DNA of 64,000 nt from JAIQFL01 sp035501495 (lineage in GTDB: Bacteria > Acidobacteriota > Terriglobia > Bryobacterales > Bryobacteraceae): contig DATJWB010000006.1 of NCBI GenBank assembly GCA_035501495.1, positions 1 to 64,000 of the forward strand. The letters run 5' to 3'. Position 1 is the stretch's first letter. Each line of letters begins with the position of its first letter. The notes under the pieces were generated by a model that was not told where the DNA came from, did not search any database, and saw only the letters and a program-made list of their open reading frames with translations. A program made the position numbers and the translations under genes. Below, in pieces: positions 52,580-61,196 of this stretch.

Positions 52580-52962
52580 GCGTTCCTGTACTGCATGAAT
52601 CCGATGTCGAGGAACTGGACCTGCCCGGCCGCCGCTTCCGCTGGCTCGTGGCCGAGGACCGCATCAAGGCGGAGCACTGCTCCGTATGCGTGATTCGTGT
52701 CGCGCCCGGAGACCGCGTCCGGCCCGCGCACTCCCATCCGCATGGCGAAGAAGTCATCTACATCATGAGCGGCAGTGGCCGCGTCCTGGTGGATGGCGAA
52801 GTGGCATCCGTGCGGGCCGGCTCCGCGGTGCTGTTTCCCACAGGCGCCGTTCACATGCTGCACAACACCGGGACCGAAGAAATGAAGGTGGTCTGCTTTT
52901 TCGCGCCGGCCACCAGCCTGGACAACTATAAGATGCACGAAGGCGTCGATTTTCCGGAGTGA
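52576..52962 (+). CDS. Small cupin protein
   Basis: 128 residues. A single cupin_2 beta-barrel with motif 1 HSHPHGEEVIYIMSGSGRVL (three His and a Glu as metal ligands) and motif 2 VLFPTGAVHMLHNTG. The ATG overlaps the transketolase stop (ATGA), so it is translationally coupled. Its length and motifs fit a stand-alone metal-dependent isomerase, dioxygenase or sensor; nothing in the sequence decides which. It is the last gene of the DUF362-transketolase-cupin operon and is followed by a terminator hairpin in repeat copy 4. Confidence 0.92.
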   Translation: MSVPVLHESDVEELDLPGRRFRWLVAEDRIKAEHCSVCVIRVAPGDRVRPAHSHPHGEEVIYIMSGSGRVLVDGEVASVRAGSAVLFPTGAVHMLHNTGTEEMKVVCFFAPATSLDNYKMHEGVDFPE

Positions 52963-52966
52963 CGCC

Positions 52967-53020
52967 GTGGCGCGGACACTCGTGTCTGCCGTCTCGGCAC
53001 TAATGCCGAGACTTTCGGCC
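52967..53020 (+). repeat. Intergenic palindromic repeat, copy 4
   Basis: Reads GTGGCGCGGACACTCGTGTC, then TGCC, then a 9-bp hairpin and a short TTTCGGCC tail. The left arm is identical to copy 5 over at least 24 bases. It lies between the cupin stop and the convergent Oar-like receptor stop. Confidence 0.75.
52991..53014 (+). terminator. Hairpin terminator of the DUF362-transketolase-cupin operon
   Basis: Perfect 9-bp stem GTCTCGGCA (52991-52999) with TGCCGAGAC (53004-53012), loop CTAA, followed by TTT interrupted by CGG. It is the hairpin of repeat copy 4. The T-tract is short, so efficiency is uncertain. Confidence 0.5.
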
Positions 53021-53072
53021 GCGCACCAGTAATACCCGCCGGCACAGGAGTACGTCGCCGACGACCGGTCGC

Positions 53073-56000
53073 TTAAAACGACAACCGCAATCCAAGTTGC
53101 ACCAGGCGCGGTAAATTGATCGCCGAGGTGACGATTCCGAACTGCGGGCTTCCCAATGATGTCCCCGGATCGGCAAATTGCACGCGGTTGAACAGGTTGA
53201 AGAATTCCGTGCGGAATTCCAGCCGGAAGCGTTCGTTGATCTGAGTCTGTTTCACCACGGTGAAATCAAAATTGTTGATCCCCGCGGCCCGCAACACCGG
53301 ATCGGTGCGCGGTTCGCTGCCGAATGCGAAGGCCGGCGGCTGGGCAAATGCGGCGGTGTTGAACCACTCGTTGAGCCGGCTCTGCGCAGAGCCGCCGATC
53401 GTCACGTTGGAGCTGATGACATTGGGCCGCGATCCACCGCCCAGGGAGCTGGTCAGATTGGATGCGGTGGTCAGCGCCAGCGGAAGCCCCGACTGGAAAG
53501 TGGTAATGCCGCCGATTCCCCACCCCGAGAGCAATTTGCCGGCGGGCCCGTGGAGACTACCCAGGAAATGCCTGCCCGTGCCCACAGGCAGATCGTACAC
53601 GTAGCTCACCACCAGGCGGTTGGCCGCATCGAAACTCGTCAGCGATTTTTCGAGCCGCAGGTTCGAAGGATCCTGCACTCCGCCCACTCCGTGGCCTGCC
53701 TCGAGCCAGGAACTCAACGTGTCTGTGTCGCTCAACAGCTTCGACCAGGTGTACGCAGCCTGTACCGTTCCGCCGCTGTGGAAGCGTTTGACCAGCCTCA
53801 GTTGCATCGCATGGTAGGTGGAGTCTCCCCTCTGCGGCGCGCTGTCGCCCAGATTCTGAAACTGCGGATAGGGCCGCAGAAGCTGTTCCGCGGTGACGGT
53901 GGGGAGGCCCAACGTGCCGGCGCTGGCCGGCAGCACTCCATAGAACGGGTTGGGGACCGGGTTCAGCAGCGCTGCTCCCATCGAGAGATACTGGTCGGGA
54001 AGCTGGTTGATCGGAATCACCGAAAATGCCAGGTGCGTCGCCTTCGATCCCGCATAGCCGACATCCAGCGACAGGCCCTGCGCAAACTGGTGCTGCACCT
54101 GGAGGTTCCACTGTTGCACCGACGTGAACGGCTGGCCCGGAATCGGCGCATTGAAGCTTTGTCCTTCAAAGCGCGTCAGCCCCGACGGGTTGTTGTTCAG
54201 CGGCTCGATCAGTCCGCCGGGGAATGGATTGCTCAGCGTGTTGAGCGGAGTCAGGCCGCCGTTCGCGGATGTCACCATGGTAGTGGTGGCCGCGTTGATT
54301 GCCGACTGGAATGGCGGCAGGCTGTAATTGATCTGCTCGGGCGAGACCCAGCTCAGCGCGTACCCGGTCCGGATCACGGTATCTCTCGCGACGCTCCAGG
54401 CAATGCCGACGCGGGGCGCGGCCAGCACGTGGGACGGCCCCAGTTGATGACGATCGGGATACGCCGGCGTGTCCACGAATGCCAGTTGGCCTTTCAAATT
54501 CAAGCCTGCCTGCTGGCCCAGCGGATCGGTGGCGGTAGGCTGCCAGACCACGGTTCGATTGAATCGCTCGGAGAACGACCCGTCCACGTCCAGGCGCACA
54601 CCCAGGTTCAGCGTCAGGGTGTTGGTCACGCGGTAAGAGTCGGTCAGATAATACCCTTGATAGTAGATCTGCTGCAGCACCCTGGCTGCGCCGGCGAGGC
54701 TGCCGCTGGAAGGCGTGCCGAGCAGGTAAGAAGCGAAAGCGTAGCCCGTGTTGCCGGGCGAAAGCGGATTGGCGGAGGTAAACACGTTGTTGAAGTTGAA
54801 GCTGCCGGCTGCCGTGTTGCTCTGCACGAATCCCCAATCCCACCGCCGCGCTTCGCCGCCGAATTTCAGGCTGTGCCGGCCCACAATCTTGTTCGCGCTG
54901 CCGGACAGGAAATACTCGTTGCTGACGCTCTGGATGTAGACACCGCTGAAACCTGCAAATCCCGTTACCGCGGGCAGCGGAGCTTCGGGCAGAGTCACCT
55001 GGCTGGTGAGCGCCGCCCAAGCCGGTCCGTATTGCGAAAGGTCGGTCCCGGTCTGCTGCGGCCGGAAGGCATGCAGCGCCCGTAGATACGACACCCGGAA
55101 ATCCAGGATCGTGGTCGGGCTCAGGCTGTACGTTTCACCGGCCACGGCGTCATCCGCACCGTAGAGAGTAGTCAGCCCACCGAAATTCTTTTGGAAGGGG
55201 TCCGACGGCAGGCTCGTGCCGCTCCAATAGGTATAGCGGCCGAACAGTCTGTGCTTCTCTTTGAGAGTGTAGTCGCCGCGGACCGTTTCCTGAGTCTGGT
55301 TGCCGCCCAGGCTGGTATTGCCCGCGAAGTTGTTCACATTGCCGGGCAGGTCCGGGGCGCCCCAGACATTCATGAGCACCTTGGCGGTAGGGTCGAAGCG
55401 GCTGGCGGGAATGATGTTTTGCGGAAACGGCGTGCGGGTCGGTTGGCCGCTCGGGCAGGCGGCCAGGCCTTGCAAGCCGCAAGTCGTATAGGGGTCGTAG
55501 ATGGCCGGCAGGCCCGTAAAGTCGCCGGCTCGCATCGCCGCGGTAGGCACGGTGGTGAGTGTCGGCTTCCCGTTGCGCAACGCGAAGTTCTCGAAGGAAA
55601 AGAAGACGAACAGCTTGTCCTTGATGACCGGACCGGAGCCCGTGGCGCCGTATTGATTCTGGGTAAACGCGTTGCGCTTGACGCCCGAGCGATTATTGAA
55701 AAAGTCGTTGGCGTTCAGCACCTTGTTCCGCAGATACTCGTACACGCTGCCATGGATGGCGTTCGTCCCGGATTTGCTGGCCATGTTCACGACCCCGCCC
55801 GAAAACCGGCCGAACTCCGCGCTCACGGCGTTGCTGTCCACGCGGAATTCCTGGATGGCATCCTGCACGGGCACCAGGCCCGGCGAATTCGCGTTGACCG
55901 TGTTCAGCGGCACGCCATCCAGATAGAAGGCGCTCTGGTTCGCCATTCCGCCGCCGATCTGGTAGTTGCCCCACCCCGTATTATTCGTGTACGTGCCGCC

Positions 56001-56585
56001 GGCCTGGTTGCCAAGCGGACTGCCGGACGTCGATCCCTGCGGAACCACTCCCGGGGCCAGCGCCACCAGGTTCAACACATTGCGGCCGTTCAGCGGCATG
56101 TCCTGCACCACGCGGCCCTCCACCGTCTGCCCCAGCGTCGCAGTCTGCGTCTGGAGCAGCGGCGTCTCCGCCAACACTGTCAGTTCCTCCGCCACATCGC
56201 CAACCTGCATCACGGCGTCGATCCGGACCGACGACTCCACTTCCACCTGGATGGGCTCCTGGTTGTACCGCTTGAATCCCTTGCTCTCCACCTGCAGGCG
56301 GTACATGCCCGGAATCAGATTCACGAACTGATAATTGCCCGACGCGTCGGAGGGCACGCTCCGGCGCTCGCCGGTCCCGATGTTGGTTAACGCAACCGTG
56401 GCTCCCGGAATGGAAGCACGGGTTGCATCCGAGACCGTCCCCACGATGGAGCCATAGGAGGTCTGAGCCTGCGTCCCGCCCGCGAACAGGAGCAGGAAGC
56501 TCAAAACCGCCAGCCCGATGCGTGCCTGGCCGGCGTTGGTGGGCGCGGTTCTGCGCCCCATATTGTTGTGGATTCGCACTTTCAA
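53073..56585 (-). CDS. Oar-like TonB-dependent outer-membrane receptor (3)
   Basis: 1170 residues from a TTG at 56585, which has GGAGG eight bases upstream; the ATG eight codons later (56561) is the alternative. The signal peptide is KVRIHNNMGRRT... followed by LAVLSFLLLFAGGTQAQ. Residues ~40-125 form a carboxypeptidase-regulatory-like domain (SYGSIVGTVSDATRASIPGA). The plug contains TVEGRVVQDMPLNGRNVLNL, GGMANQSAFYLDGVPLNTVN and VVNMASKSGTNAIHGSVYEY, and the barrel ends VQLGLRLSF with a terminal Phe. Substrate unknown. The 56.7-kb regulator gene is divergent, 152 bp away. Sequence relation to receptor 2 is closer than to receptor 1, for example in the NGRNVLNL and NQSA motifs. Confidence 0.9.
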   Translation of the reverse strand: MKVRIHNNMGRRTAPTNAGQARIGLAVLSFLLLFAGGTQAQTSYGSIVGTVSDATRASIPGATVALTNIGTGERRSVPSDASGNYQFVNLIPGMYRLQVESKGFKRYNQEPIQVEVESSVRIDAVMQVGDVAEELTVLAETPLLQTQTATLGQTVEGRVVQDMPLNGRNVLNLVALAPGVVPQGSTSGSPLGNQAGGTYTNNTGWGNYQIGGGMANQSAFYLDGVPLNTVNANSPGLVPVQDAIQEFRVDSNAVSAEFGRFSGGVVNMASKSGTNAIHGSVYEYLRNKVLNANDFFNNRSGVKRNAFTQNQYGATGSGPVIKDKLFVFFSFENFALRNGKPTLTTVPTAAMRAGDFTGLPAIYDPYTTCGLQGLAACPSGQPTRTPFPQNIIPASRFDPTAKVLMNVWGAPDLPGNVNNFAGNTSLGGNQTQETVRGDYTLKEKHRLFGRYTYWSGTSLPSDPFQKNFGGLTTLYGADDAVAGETYSLSPTTILDFRVSYLRALHAFRPQQTGTDLSQYGPAWAALTSQVTLPEAPLPAVTGFAGFSGVYIQSVSNEYFLSGSANKIVGRHSLKFGGEARRWDWGFVQSNTAAGSFNFNNVFTSANPLSPGNTGYAFASYLLGTPSSGSLAGAARVLQQIYYQGYYLTDSYRVTNTLTLNLGVRLDVDGSFSERFNRTVVWQPTATDPLGQQAGLNLKGQLAFVDTPAYPDRHQLGPSHVLAAPRVGIAWSVARDTVIRTGYALSWVSPEQINYSLPPFQSAINAATTTMVTSANGGLTPLNTLSNPFPGGLIEPLNNNPSGLTRFEGQSFNAPIPGQPFTSVQQWNLQVQHQFAQGLSLDVGYAGSKATHLAFSVIPINQLPDQYLSMGAALLNPVPNPFYGVLPASAGTLGLPTVTAEQLLRPYPQFQNLGDSAPQRGDSTYHAMQLRLVKRFHSGGTVQAAYTWSKLLSDTDTLSSWLEAGHGVGGVQDPSNLRLEKSLTSFDAANRLVVSYVYDLPVGTGRHFLGSLHGPAGKLLSGWGIGGITTFQSGLPLALTTASNLTSSLGGGSRPNVISSNVTIGGSAQSRLNEWFNTAAFAQPPAFAFGSEPRTDPVLRAAGINNFDFTVVKQTQINERFRLEFRTEFFNLFNRVQFADPGTSLGSPQFGIVTSAINLPRLVQLGLRLSF

Positions 56586-56593
56586 GATCAACC

Positions 56594-56598
56594 CCTCC
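56594..56598 (-). promoter_or_regulatory. Shine-Dalgarno supporting a TTG start of Oar-like receptor 3
   Basis: On the minus strand GGAGG lies eight bases before TTG at 56585, whereas the first in-frame ATG (56561) has no such site. The extra eight residues give the signal peptide a positive n-region. Confidence 0.45.
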
Positions 56599-56737
56599 GG
56601 TAGCAGTGTAACGATAGAAGAATCAAGGGGGTTGCAACAAGGCCATGACGGTCCGGGACCTGTCATCTGACCGGCTGGTTCCGCCGTGAAATCAGCGGAT
56701 TATCGTGATAGACTGCTTGCCAGTAAGGGGGATGCCC

Positions 56738-58009
56738 ATGTCTGGCGAAAAGGCAGTCGCGCTCCCGCATAGGCCTGTCTATTCGGCTTGCACGGTTGAC
56801 GGTGAGCATCGCGAGCGCTTCACGGATCACCTGGAAGCAATTCTGGCCAGTCCGGTTTTCCGGAACAGCAAGAGATATGCCGCCGTCCTGCGGTACGTAG
56901 TGGAAAAGGCGTTCGACGGGCATGCCGAGCGGCTCAAGGAGCGGAACATTGGCGTGGACGTGTTCGGGCGCCCGGCCGACTACGATACCGCATCGGACCA
57001 CGTAGTCCGTAGTGCCATGGCTGAGGTCCGCAAACGGCTGGCGCAGTATTACCAGGAACGCGGCGAGAACTCCGGCCTTCGGATTGAGGTGCAGCCGGGT
57101 TCTTACATTCCACAGTTTCGGGAGATTGCGGATCGCTTCGCGCCGGTGGCACCCGAAGCGGCGGAACCGGAGACCGAAGTCACTCCCCTGACCGAGCCCG
57201 TCCATCGGCGGCGAGTACGGTGGAAGCTCCTCGCCGGCATCGGAATCGTTACCGTGGCGTGCGCCGCTCTGATTACCTTCCTGGTGCGTGGCGCCTCCAC
57301 ATCCTCGGATCCCCTGACCAGGTTCTGGCAGCCCGTGCTTGCCTCGCCGAACCCCATCCTCCTTTGCATTGGGAACCTGGAAGGCGGCAATCCGGCGCAT
57401 GCGCCGGCACTGGGCGACGCCGCAACACCCGGTTTGACGCTGCGGGCGTATCACACCATGCCCAGCCAGACGGTGCATATTGCCGATGCATCGACGCTGG
57501 CGCGGCTGGCCGGTTTCCTGGGCTCGCGCGCGAAGCCCTTTCGGGTTGCTACCCAATCGGAAGCCGATTTTCAGGACTTGCGGAACGGCCCATCCGTCCT
57601 CATCGGCCTCTTCAACAATGATTGGACCGAACGCCTGGTTGGCAAACTGCGTTTCACCATCGAGCATCCCGGGCCAGGCAAGTTCGTGATTCGCGACAGC
57701 CAGCAGCCATCGCGCGCCAACTGGTCGATCGACTCCCAGACGCCCGTCGCGGAGATCACGCGGGACTATGCCATCATCCTCAGAGCGGTGGATTCCCGGA
57801 CGGACCAGGCGGTCGTCACCGCCGGAGGCATTTCGGTTTTTGGAACCGTGGCGGCAGGCGAGTTTCTGACCAGCGCCCGGGAGTTGCAGCAGTTAGACAC
57901 AGAGGCGCCCAAGGGATGGCCGCAGCGGAACATCGAGGTGGTGCTCTCCACCGAAGTGATTCGCGGGAAATCCGGCCGGCCGAAGGTCGTCGCCACGTAC
58001 GTGTGGTGA
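56738..58009 (+). CDS. Membrane-anchored regulator-like protein with an acidobacterial N-terminal DNA-binding-like block
   Basis: 423 residues from the ATG at 56738, which follows AAGGGGG by six bases; two upstream ATGs are worse placed. Residues 15-120 match a block seen at the N-terminus of many acidobacterial signalling proteins: LEAILASPVFRNSKRYAAVL, RYVVEKAFDGHAERLKERNI, GVDVFGRPADYDTASDHVVR, SAMAEVRKRLAQYYQERGEN and IEVQPGSYIPQF. It is probably a winged-helix-like cytoplasmic domain, though this is inference. One transmembrane helix (LLAGIGIVTVACAALITFLV) follows near residue 165, then a periplasmic alpha/beta region of unknown function. It is divergent from Oar-like receptor 3, so control of that receptor is plausible. 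Confidence 0.82.
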   Translation: MSGEKAVALPHRPVYSACTVDGEHRERFTDHLEAILASPVFRNSKRYAAVLRYVVEKAFDGHAERLKERNIGVDVFGRPADYDTASDHVVRSAMAEVRKRLAQYYQERGENSGLRIEVQPGSYIPQFREIADRFAPVAPEAAEPETEVTPLTEPVHRRRVRWKLLAGIGIVTVACAALITFLVRGASTSSDPLTRFWQPVLASPNPILLCIGNLEGGNPAHAPALGDAATPGLTLRAYHTMPSQTVHIADASTLARLAGFLGSRAKPFRVATQSEADFQDLRNGPSVLIGLFNNDWTERLVGKLRFTIEHPGPGKFVIRDSQQPSRANWSIDSQTPVAEITRDYAIILRAVDSRTDQAVVTAGGISVFGTVAAGEFLTSARELQQLDTEAPKGWPQRNIEVVLSTEVIRGKSGRPKVVATYVW

Positions 58010-58017
58010 CCCGCGAC

Positions 58018-58061
58018 GTGGCGCGGACACTCGTGTCTGCCGCGCCCCGGCTCATCGGGAG
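58018..58061 (+). repeat. Intergenic palindromic repeat, copy 5
   Basis: Left arm GTGGCGCGGACACTCGTGTC, identical to copy 4, then GCGCC and the CGGCTCATCGGG hairpin core. The usual CGCTTGTCGGC tail is replaced by a different hairpin at 58062-58082 (TTTGGGAC/GTCCCAAA). It lies just past the regulator stop, before the convergent malate synthase gene. Confidence 0.65.
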
Positions 58062-58082
58062 TTTGGGACCACTTGTCCCAAA
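58062..58082. terminator. Hairpin downstream of the regulator gene (possible terminator)
   Basis: Perfect 8-bp stem TTTGGGAC (58062-58069) with GTCCCAAA (58075-58082), loop CACTT. On either strand the T-rich side is part of the stem and no separate T-tract follows, so termination is only a possibility. It lies between two convergent genes. Confidence 0.35.
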
Positions 58083-58171
58083 GAAGGGGTGTAACTACCC
58101 TGTTTGCCGTCGTGCGACGGGACAGGTCGTCCCATTCCCCCGCGCTCCCTCGCCGAATCCCTCAGGACACC

Positions 58172-59779
58172 TCAATCGATATGGTCGTACGCTGCCAGCG
58201 TGAGGAACTCGCGCAGATCCTTCGAGAGCATCATCTCCTCGAACAACTTCGCCGCCAGCGGAAAACGGCCGGCATCATAGCGGGCGCCGCCGACCAGCGA
58301 ATGGATGTGCGCCAGTTGCAAGGAAATGGTCGTGCGGACGAGGTCCGGCGTAATCGTGCGGCCGTCGTCCAGCTTCGCGCCATGGTGTAACCACTGCCAC
58401 ACCTGCGTGCGCGAGATTTCGGCCGTGGCGGCATCTTCCATCAGGTTGTAAATGGGGACGCAGCCGTTGCCCATCAGCCACGATTCCAGGTACTGAATCC
58501 CGACGTCGATGTTGACCTTCAGGCCGTCCTCGGTGATATGGCCATCCGGAACCGTAAGCAGGTCTTTGGCGGTGACGTGGACGTCTTCGCGTTTGCGGTG
58601 GATCTGGTTCGGCGTGGGCATGTGCCGGTTGAAGATTTCCATGGCGACGGGTACGAGCCCGGGATGTGCGACCCACGTCCCATCGTGTCCCGCCTGCACT
58701 TCGCGATGCTTGTCTTCCTCGACTTTGGCCAGCGCCGCCTCACTCGCCAAGGGGTCGTTTTTGATGGGGATCTGCGCAGCCATGCCGCCCATGGCGTGGA
58801 TCCCGCGGCGGTGGCAGGTGTGGATCAAAAGCTGCACGTACGAGTTCAGGAAGTGCCGGTTCATGGTCACCTGCGCCCGGTTCGGCATGACGAATTGCGG
58901 ATGGCTGCGGAACACCTTGATGAAACTGAAAATGTAATCCCAACGGCCGCAGTTGAGACCGGCGGAATGGTTCCTCAGCTCATACAGGATCTCGTCCATC
59001 TCGAATGCGGCGAGGATCGTCTCGATCAGCACCGTGGCGCGAATGGTGCCCTGGGGCAAACCCACATAATCCTGCGCAAAAACAAAAACGTCGTTCCAGA
59101 GTCGCGCCTCCAGGTGGCTCTGCATCTTCGGCAGGTAGAAATAGGGACCCGTGCCTTTGGCGACGAGCGCCTTGGCGTTGTGAAAGAAGTACAGGCCGAA
59201 ATCAAAAAGCGAACCGGACGAGGGTTGGCCGTCGATGGCAACGTGCTTTTCCACCAGGTGCCAGCCCCGCGGGCGGACCAGCAGGACGGCGGTCTTCGGA
59301 GCGAGAGCGTACTTCTTGCCCTCGGGGCTGGTAAACGAAATGGTGCCTGCAACGGCGTCGCGGACGTTGATGTGGCCCTGAAGGTTGTTGTTCCAGGTGG
59401 GCGAGTTGGAGTCCTCGAAGTCAGCCATGAAGACGCTCGCCCCGGAGTTGAGTGCGTTGATGACCATCTTGCGATCCACCGGGCCGGTGATCTCGACGCG
59501 GCGGTCCTGAAGATCGGCCGGAATCGGAGCAACGGTCCATTCGGCTTTGCGGACCGGCTCGGTTTCGGCCAGGAAATCGGGCATCACGCCGCCGTCGATT
59601 TCCGCCTGGCGGCGGGCCCGCCGCTCGAGGAGTTCGCGCCGGCGGCCATCAAACCGCCGGTGCAGTTCGGTAACGAAGGCCAAGGCTTCCGGACTCAGTA
59701 CCTGTTCGAATTCCGGGGTCACCGGCGCGCTGATGACGATCGGGCCGGCTTTCAATGATGGGGTTCCCACACGCTTCAT
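58172..59779 (-). CDS. aceB: Malate synthase A
   Basis: 535 residues, typical for the malate synthase A isoform. Condenses glyoxylate with acetyl-CoA to malate in the glyoxylate bypass. Diagnostic blocks: FMADFEDSNSPTWNNNLQGH near residue 118, VLLVRPRGWHLVEKHVAIDG, KMQSHLEARLWNDVF, GTIRATVLIETILAAFEMDE (catalytic region), HAMGGMAAQIPIKNDPLA, HDGTWVAHPGLVPVAMEIFN and WQWLHHGAKLDDGR. Isocitrate lyase is not in the window. The start is the first ATG of the frame and matches the usual N-terminus closely. The protein would support growth on acetate, fatty acids or ethanol; eutC at the window's left end also feeds acetaldehyde/acetyl-CoA, but it is too far away to imply coregulation. Confidence 0.96.
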   Translation of the reverse strand: MKRVGTPSLKAGPIVISAPVTPEFEQVLSPEALAFVTELHRRFDGRRRELLERRARRQAEIDGGVMPDFLAETEPVRKAEWTVAPIPADLQDRRVEITGPVDRKMVINALNSGASVFMADFEDSNSPTWNNNLQGHINVRDAVAGTISFTSPEGKKYALAPKTAVLLVRPRGWHLVEKHVAIDGQPSSGSLFDFGLYFFHNAKALVAKGTGPYFYLPKMQSHLEARLWNDVFVFAQDYVGLPQGTIRATVLIETILAAFEMDEILYELRNHSAGLNCGRWDYIFSFIKVFRSHPQFVMPNRAQVTMNRHFLNSYVQLLIHTCHRRGIHAMGGMAAQIPIKNDPLASEAALAKVEEDKHREVQAGHDGTWVAHPGLVPVAMEIFNRHMPTPNQIHRKREDVHVTAKDLLTVPDGHITEDGLKVNIDVGIQYLESWLMGNGCVPIYNLMEDAATAEISRTQVWQWLHHGAKLDDGRTITPDLVRTTISLQLAHIHSLVGGARYDAGRFPLAAKLFEEMMLSKDLREFLTLAAYDHID

Positions 59780-59884
59780 CCTTTCGATGACGTCTCACTT
59801 CGTGAGACAGAGTTTTACGCGCTCGTATCCACGAATACACCCGCACGGCGCGCTGGTCAACTGCGCGCTGCAGGCCAGCGCTGC

Positions 59885-59925
59885 AGGCGCTCGAAATCCC
59901 CGACTCATCGGGGCGCTTGTCGGGC
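59885..59925 (+). repeat. Intergenic palindromic repeat, copy 6 (3' half)
   Basis: Contains the CCCCGA-CTCA-TCGGGG hairpin (59898-59903 with 59908-59913) and the tail GCGCTTGTCGGGCGTT, which matches copy 2. The left arm of the element is missing; it is replaced by GCTGCAGGCGCTCGAAAT. It lies in the gap upstream of the malate synthase gene. Confidence 0.6.
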
Positions 59926-60273
59926 GTTAACTGGTGCGCAACGGAAAAGTCTCGGCCTTGACGCACGTCACGCATCAGGGGATTTCATGAATTCTCCACT
60001 GGGCCATTTCCACGCCAACAACTCGCGGACGGTGCATGCGATCCCGTTACTCCCACAACGCAGAATTCCTCGGCGGTCCAGCGCCTATACCTGGCGCCCG
60101 GGGCTCGGATCCCGCTCTGCTCCGCTGCGGAACCTGGGGCCTGCACCCCGCGCAGTTCCGCGGTGGATCACCACTTGTCTTTCGGAACGACGGCCTGATA
60201 CGTTTTGAGGCGTCCGGCCAATCCGAACGCCCCATTTACTGACTCCGTTACTAAGTGCGTGTTCGGTCCTGGC
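59926..60273. other. Gap upstream of malate synthase with no supported gene
   Basis: About 350 bp, very GC-rich (for example GCGCCCGGGGCTCGGATCCC). Short open frames exist in both directions (60036-60242 plus, 60047-60235 minus), but their products are proline/arginine-rich and unrelated to any family I know. No tRNA-like fold was recognised. It may hold an untranslated RNA or another repeat type, but I see nothing specific. Confidence 0.4.
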
Positions 60274-60561
60274 TCACTTCTTGCGGGCGTTGGAAGCCTC
60301 TGCCGCCAGCTTCAACTCGTTGTTGACCTGGTCGAGCAGTTCTTTGGCCTTCTGAGCGTGACCCTGCAGGTCCCACTCATTGGCCTTCTGGGCTTCGACA
60401 ATACTGTTGTAGGCGTTCCGGGCCTGATTCTGCGCCCGGGCGAGGTTTGGATGAAGCTTGCCGGAGACATTTTTGACCGGCTCCTTCGTCTGGGCGACGG
60501 CATATCCGCCGAGAACGAGCATTGAACCGAGGACAGCGGTGAGAAAGCGGTTTCTGTTCAT
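60274..60561 (-). CDS. Small exported helical protein, function unknown
   Basis: 95 residues. Signal peptide MNRNRFLTAVLGSMLVLGGY with cleavage near AVAQ. The mature part is a helical, lysine/glutamine-rich chain (HPNLARAQNQARNAYNSIVE, AQKAKELLDQVNNELKLAAE) likely to form a coiled coil in the periplasm. I do not recognise a family. It stands alone; the next gene on the same strand is 110 bp upstream. Confidence 0.75.
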   Translation of the reverse strand: MNRNRFLTAVLGSMLVLGGYAVAQTKEPVKNVSGKLHPNLARAQNQARNAYNSIVEAQKANEWDLQGHAQKAKELLDQVNNELKLAAEASNARKK

Positions 60562-60669
60562 AGAGCAGATTCTACGGCCTCAAATCACTAGTTGCAATGA
60601 ATTTGCAATTAAAAATCGTTTAGCTGCAGCGTCCGCAGTACCGGTCCGCGAGCCCTGATTTACGCCGCT

Positions 60670-61152
60670 TCAACGCACCGGGGTGCCATACGGGATCAGA
60701 GTTTTGATCCGCTCCGCGCCCTCGACGCGCGAGATTCGCCACTCGCTGCCGGCCTTTTCCAGGTGCATGATCTGCACTTCATTGCGGTCCTGGTAGACGT
60801 ATTCCACGCGCACGCTGGCTTCATTCCCGCCGTTCGTTTGCGGCTCGCTGACGGCCACGCCTTTGATGGCGCTGTTGGAGTCCCGCAGATATCCGGCAAA
60901 CGCCGCCTCGCTGGACTCGCGCACGGATTGCTGCAGGGACTCGCGCATGGGGCCGGTATAACTTGCCAGGTAAGCTGACACATTGCCGGACCGGGCCGCG
61001 TCGAGCATCTTGTAGATGGCGTCCTGCGGGCTGGACGGAGGATTCGCCGCGGTTCGCTCCAGCCGCCAGCCCGCCTTCTGACCCAACACCACACCCAGCG
61101 CGGCCATCAGCACGGCCACCGTAGCCAGGTGCGTCTTTCGCTCGCGGGTCAT
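60670..61152 (-). CDS. Hypothetical protein, membrane anchored or exported, NTF2/DUF4878-like
   Basis: 160 residues. An N-terminal hydrophobic segment (HLATVAVLMAALGVVLGQ) is a signal or anchor. The mature region PQDAIYKMLDAARSGNVSAY, then a second half (EASVRVEYVYQDRNEVQIMH, AGSEWRISRVEGAERI) has the helix-then-sheet order of small NTF2-like/DUF4878 lipoproteins. Role unknown. It is 44 bp after the next minus-strand gene's stop, so co-transcription is possible. Confidence 0.72.
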   Translation of the reverse strand: MTRERKTHLATVAVLMAALGVVLGQKAGWRLERTAANPPSSPQDAIYKMLDAARSGNVSAYLASYTGPMRESLQQSVRESSEAAFAGYLRDSNSAIKGVAVSEPQTNGGNEASVRVEYVYQDRNEVQIMHLEKAGSEWRISRVEGAERIKTLIPYGTPVR

Positions 61153-61196
61153 TCCTCATCATCATAGGCCAGGGAGGACCGTGCCAAGCAGATCCC

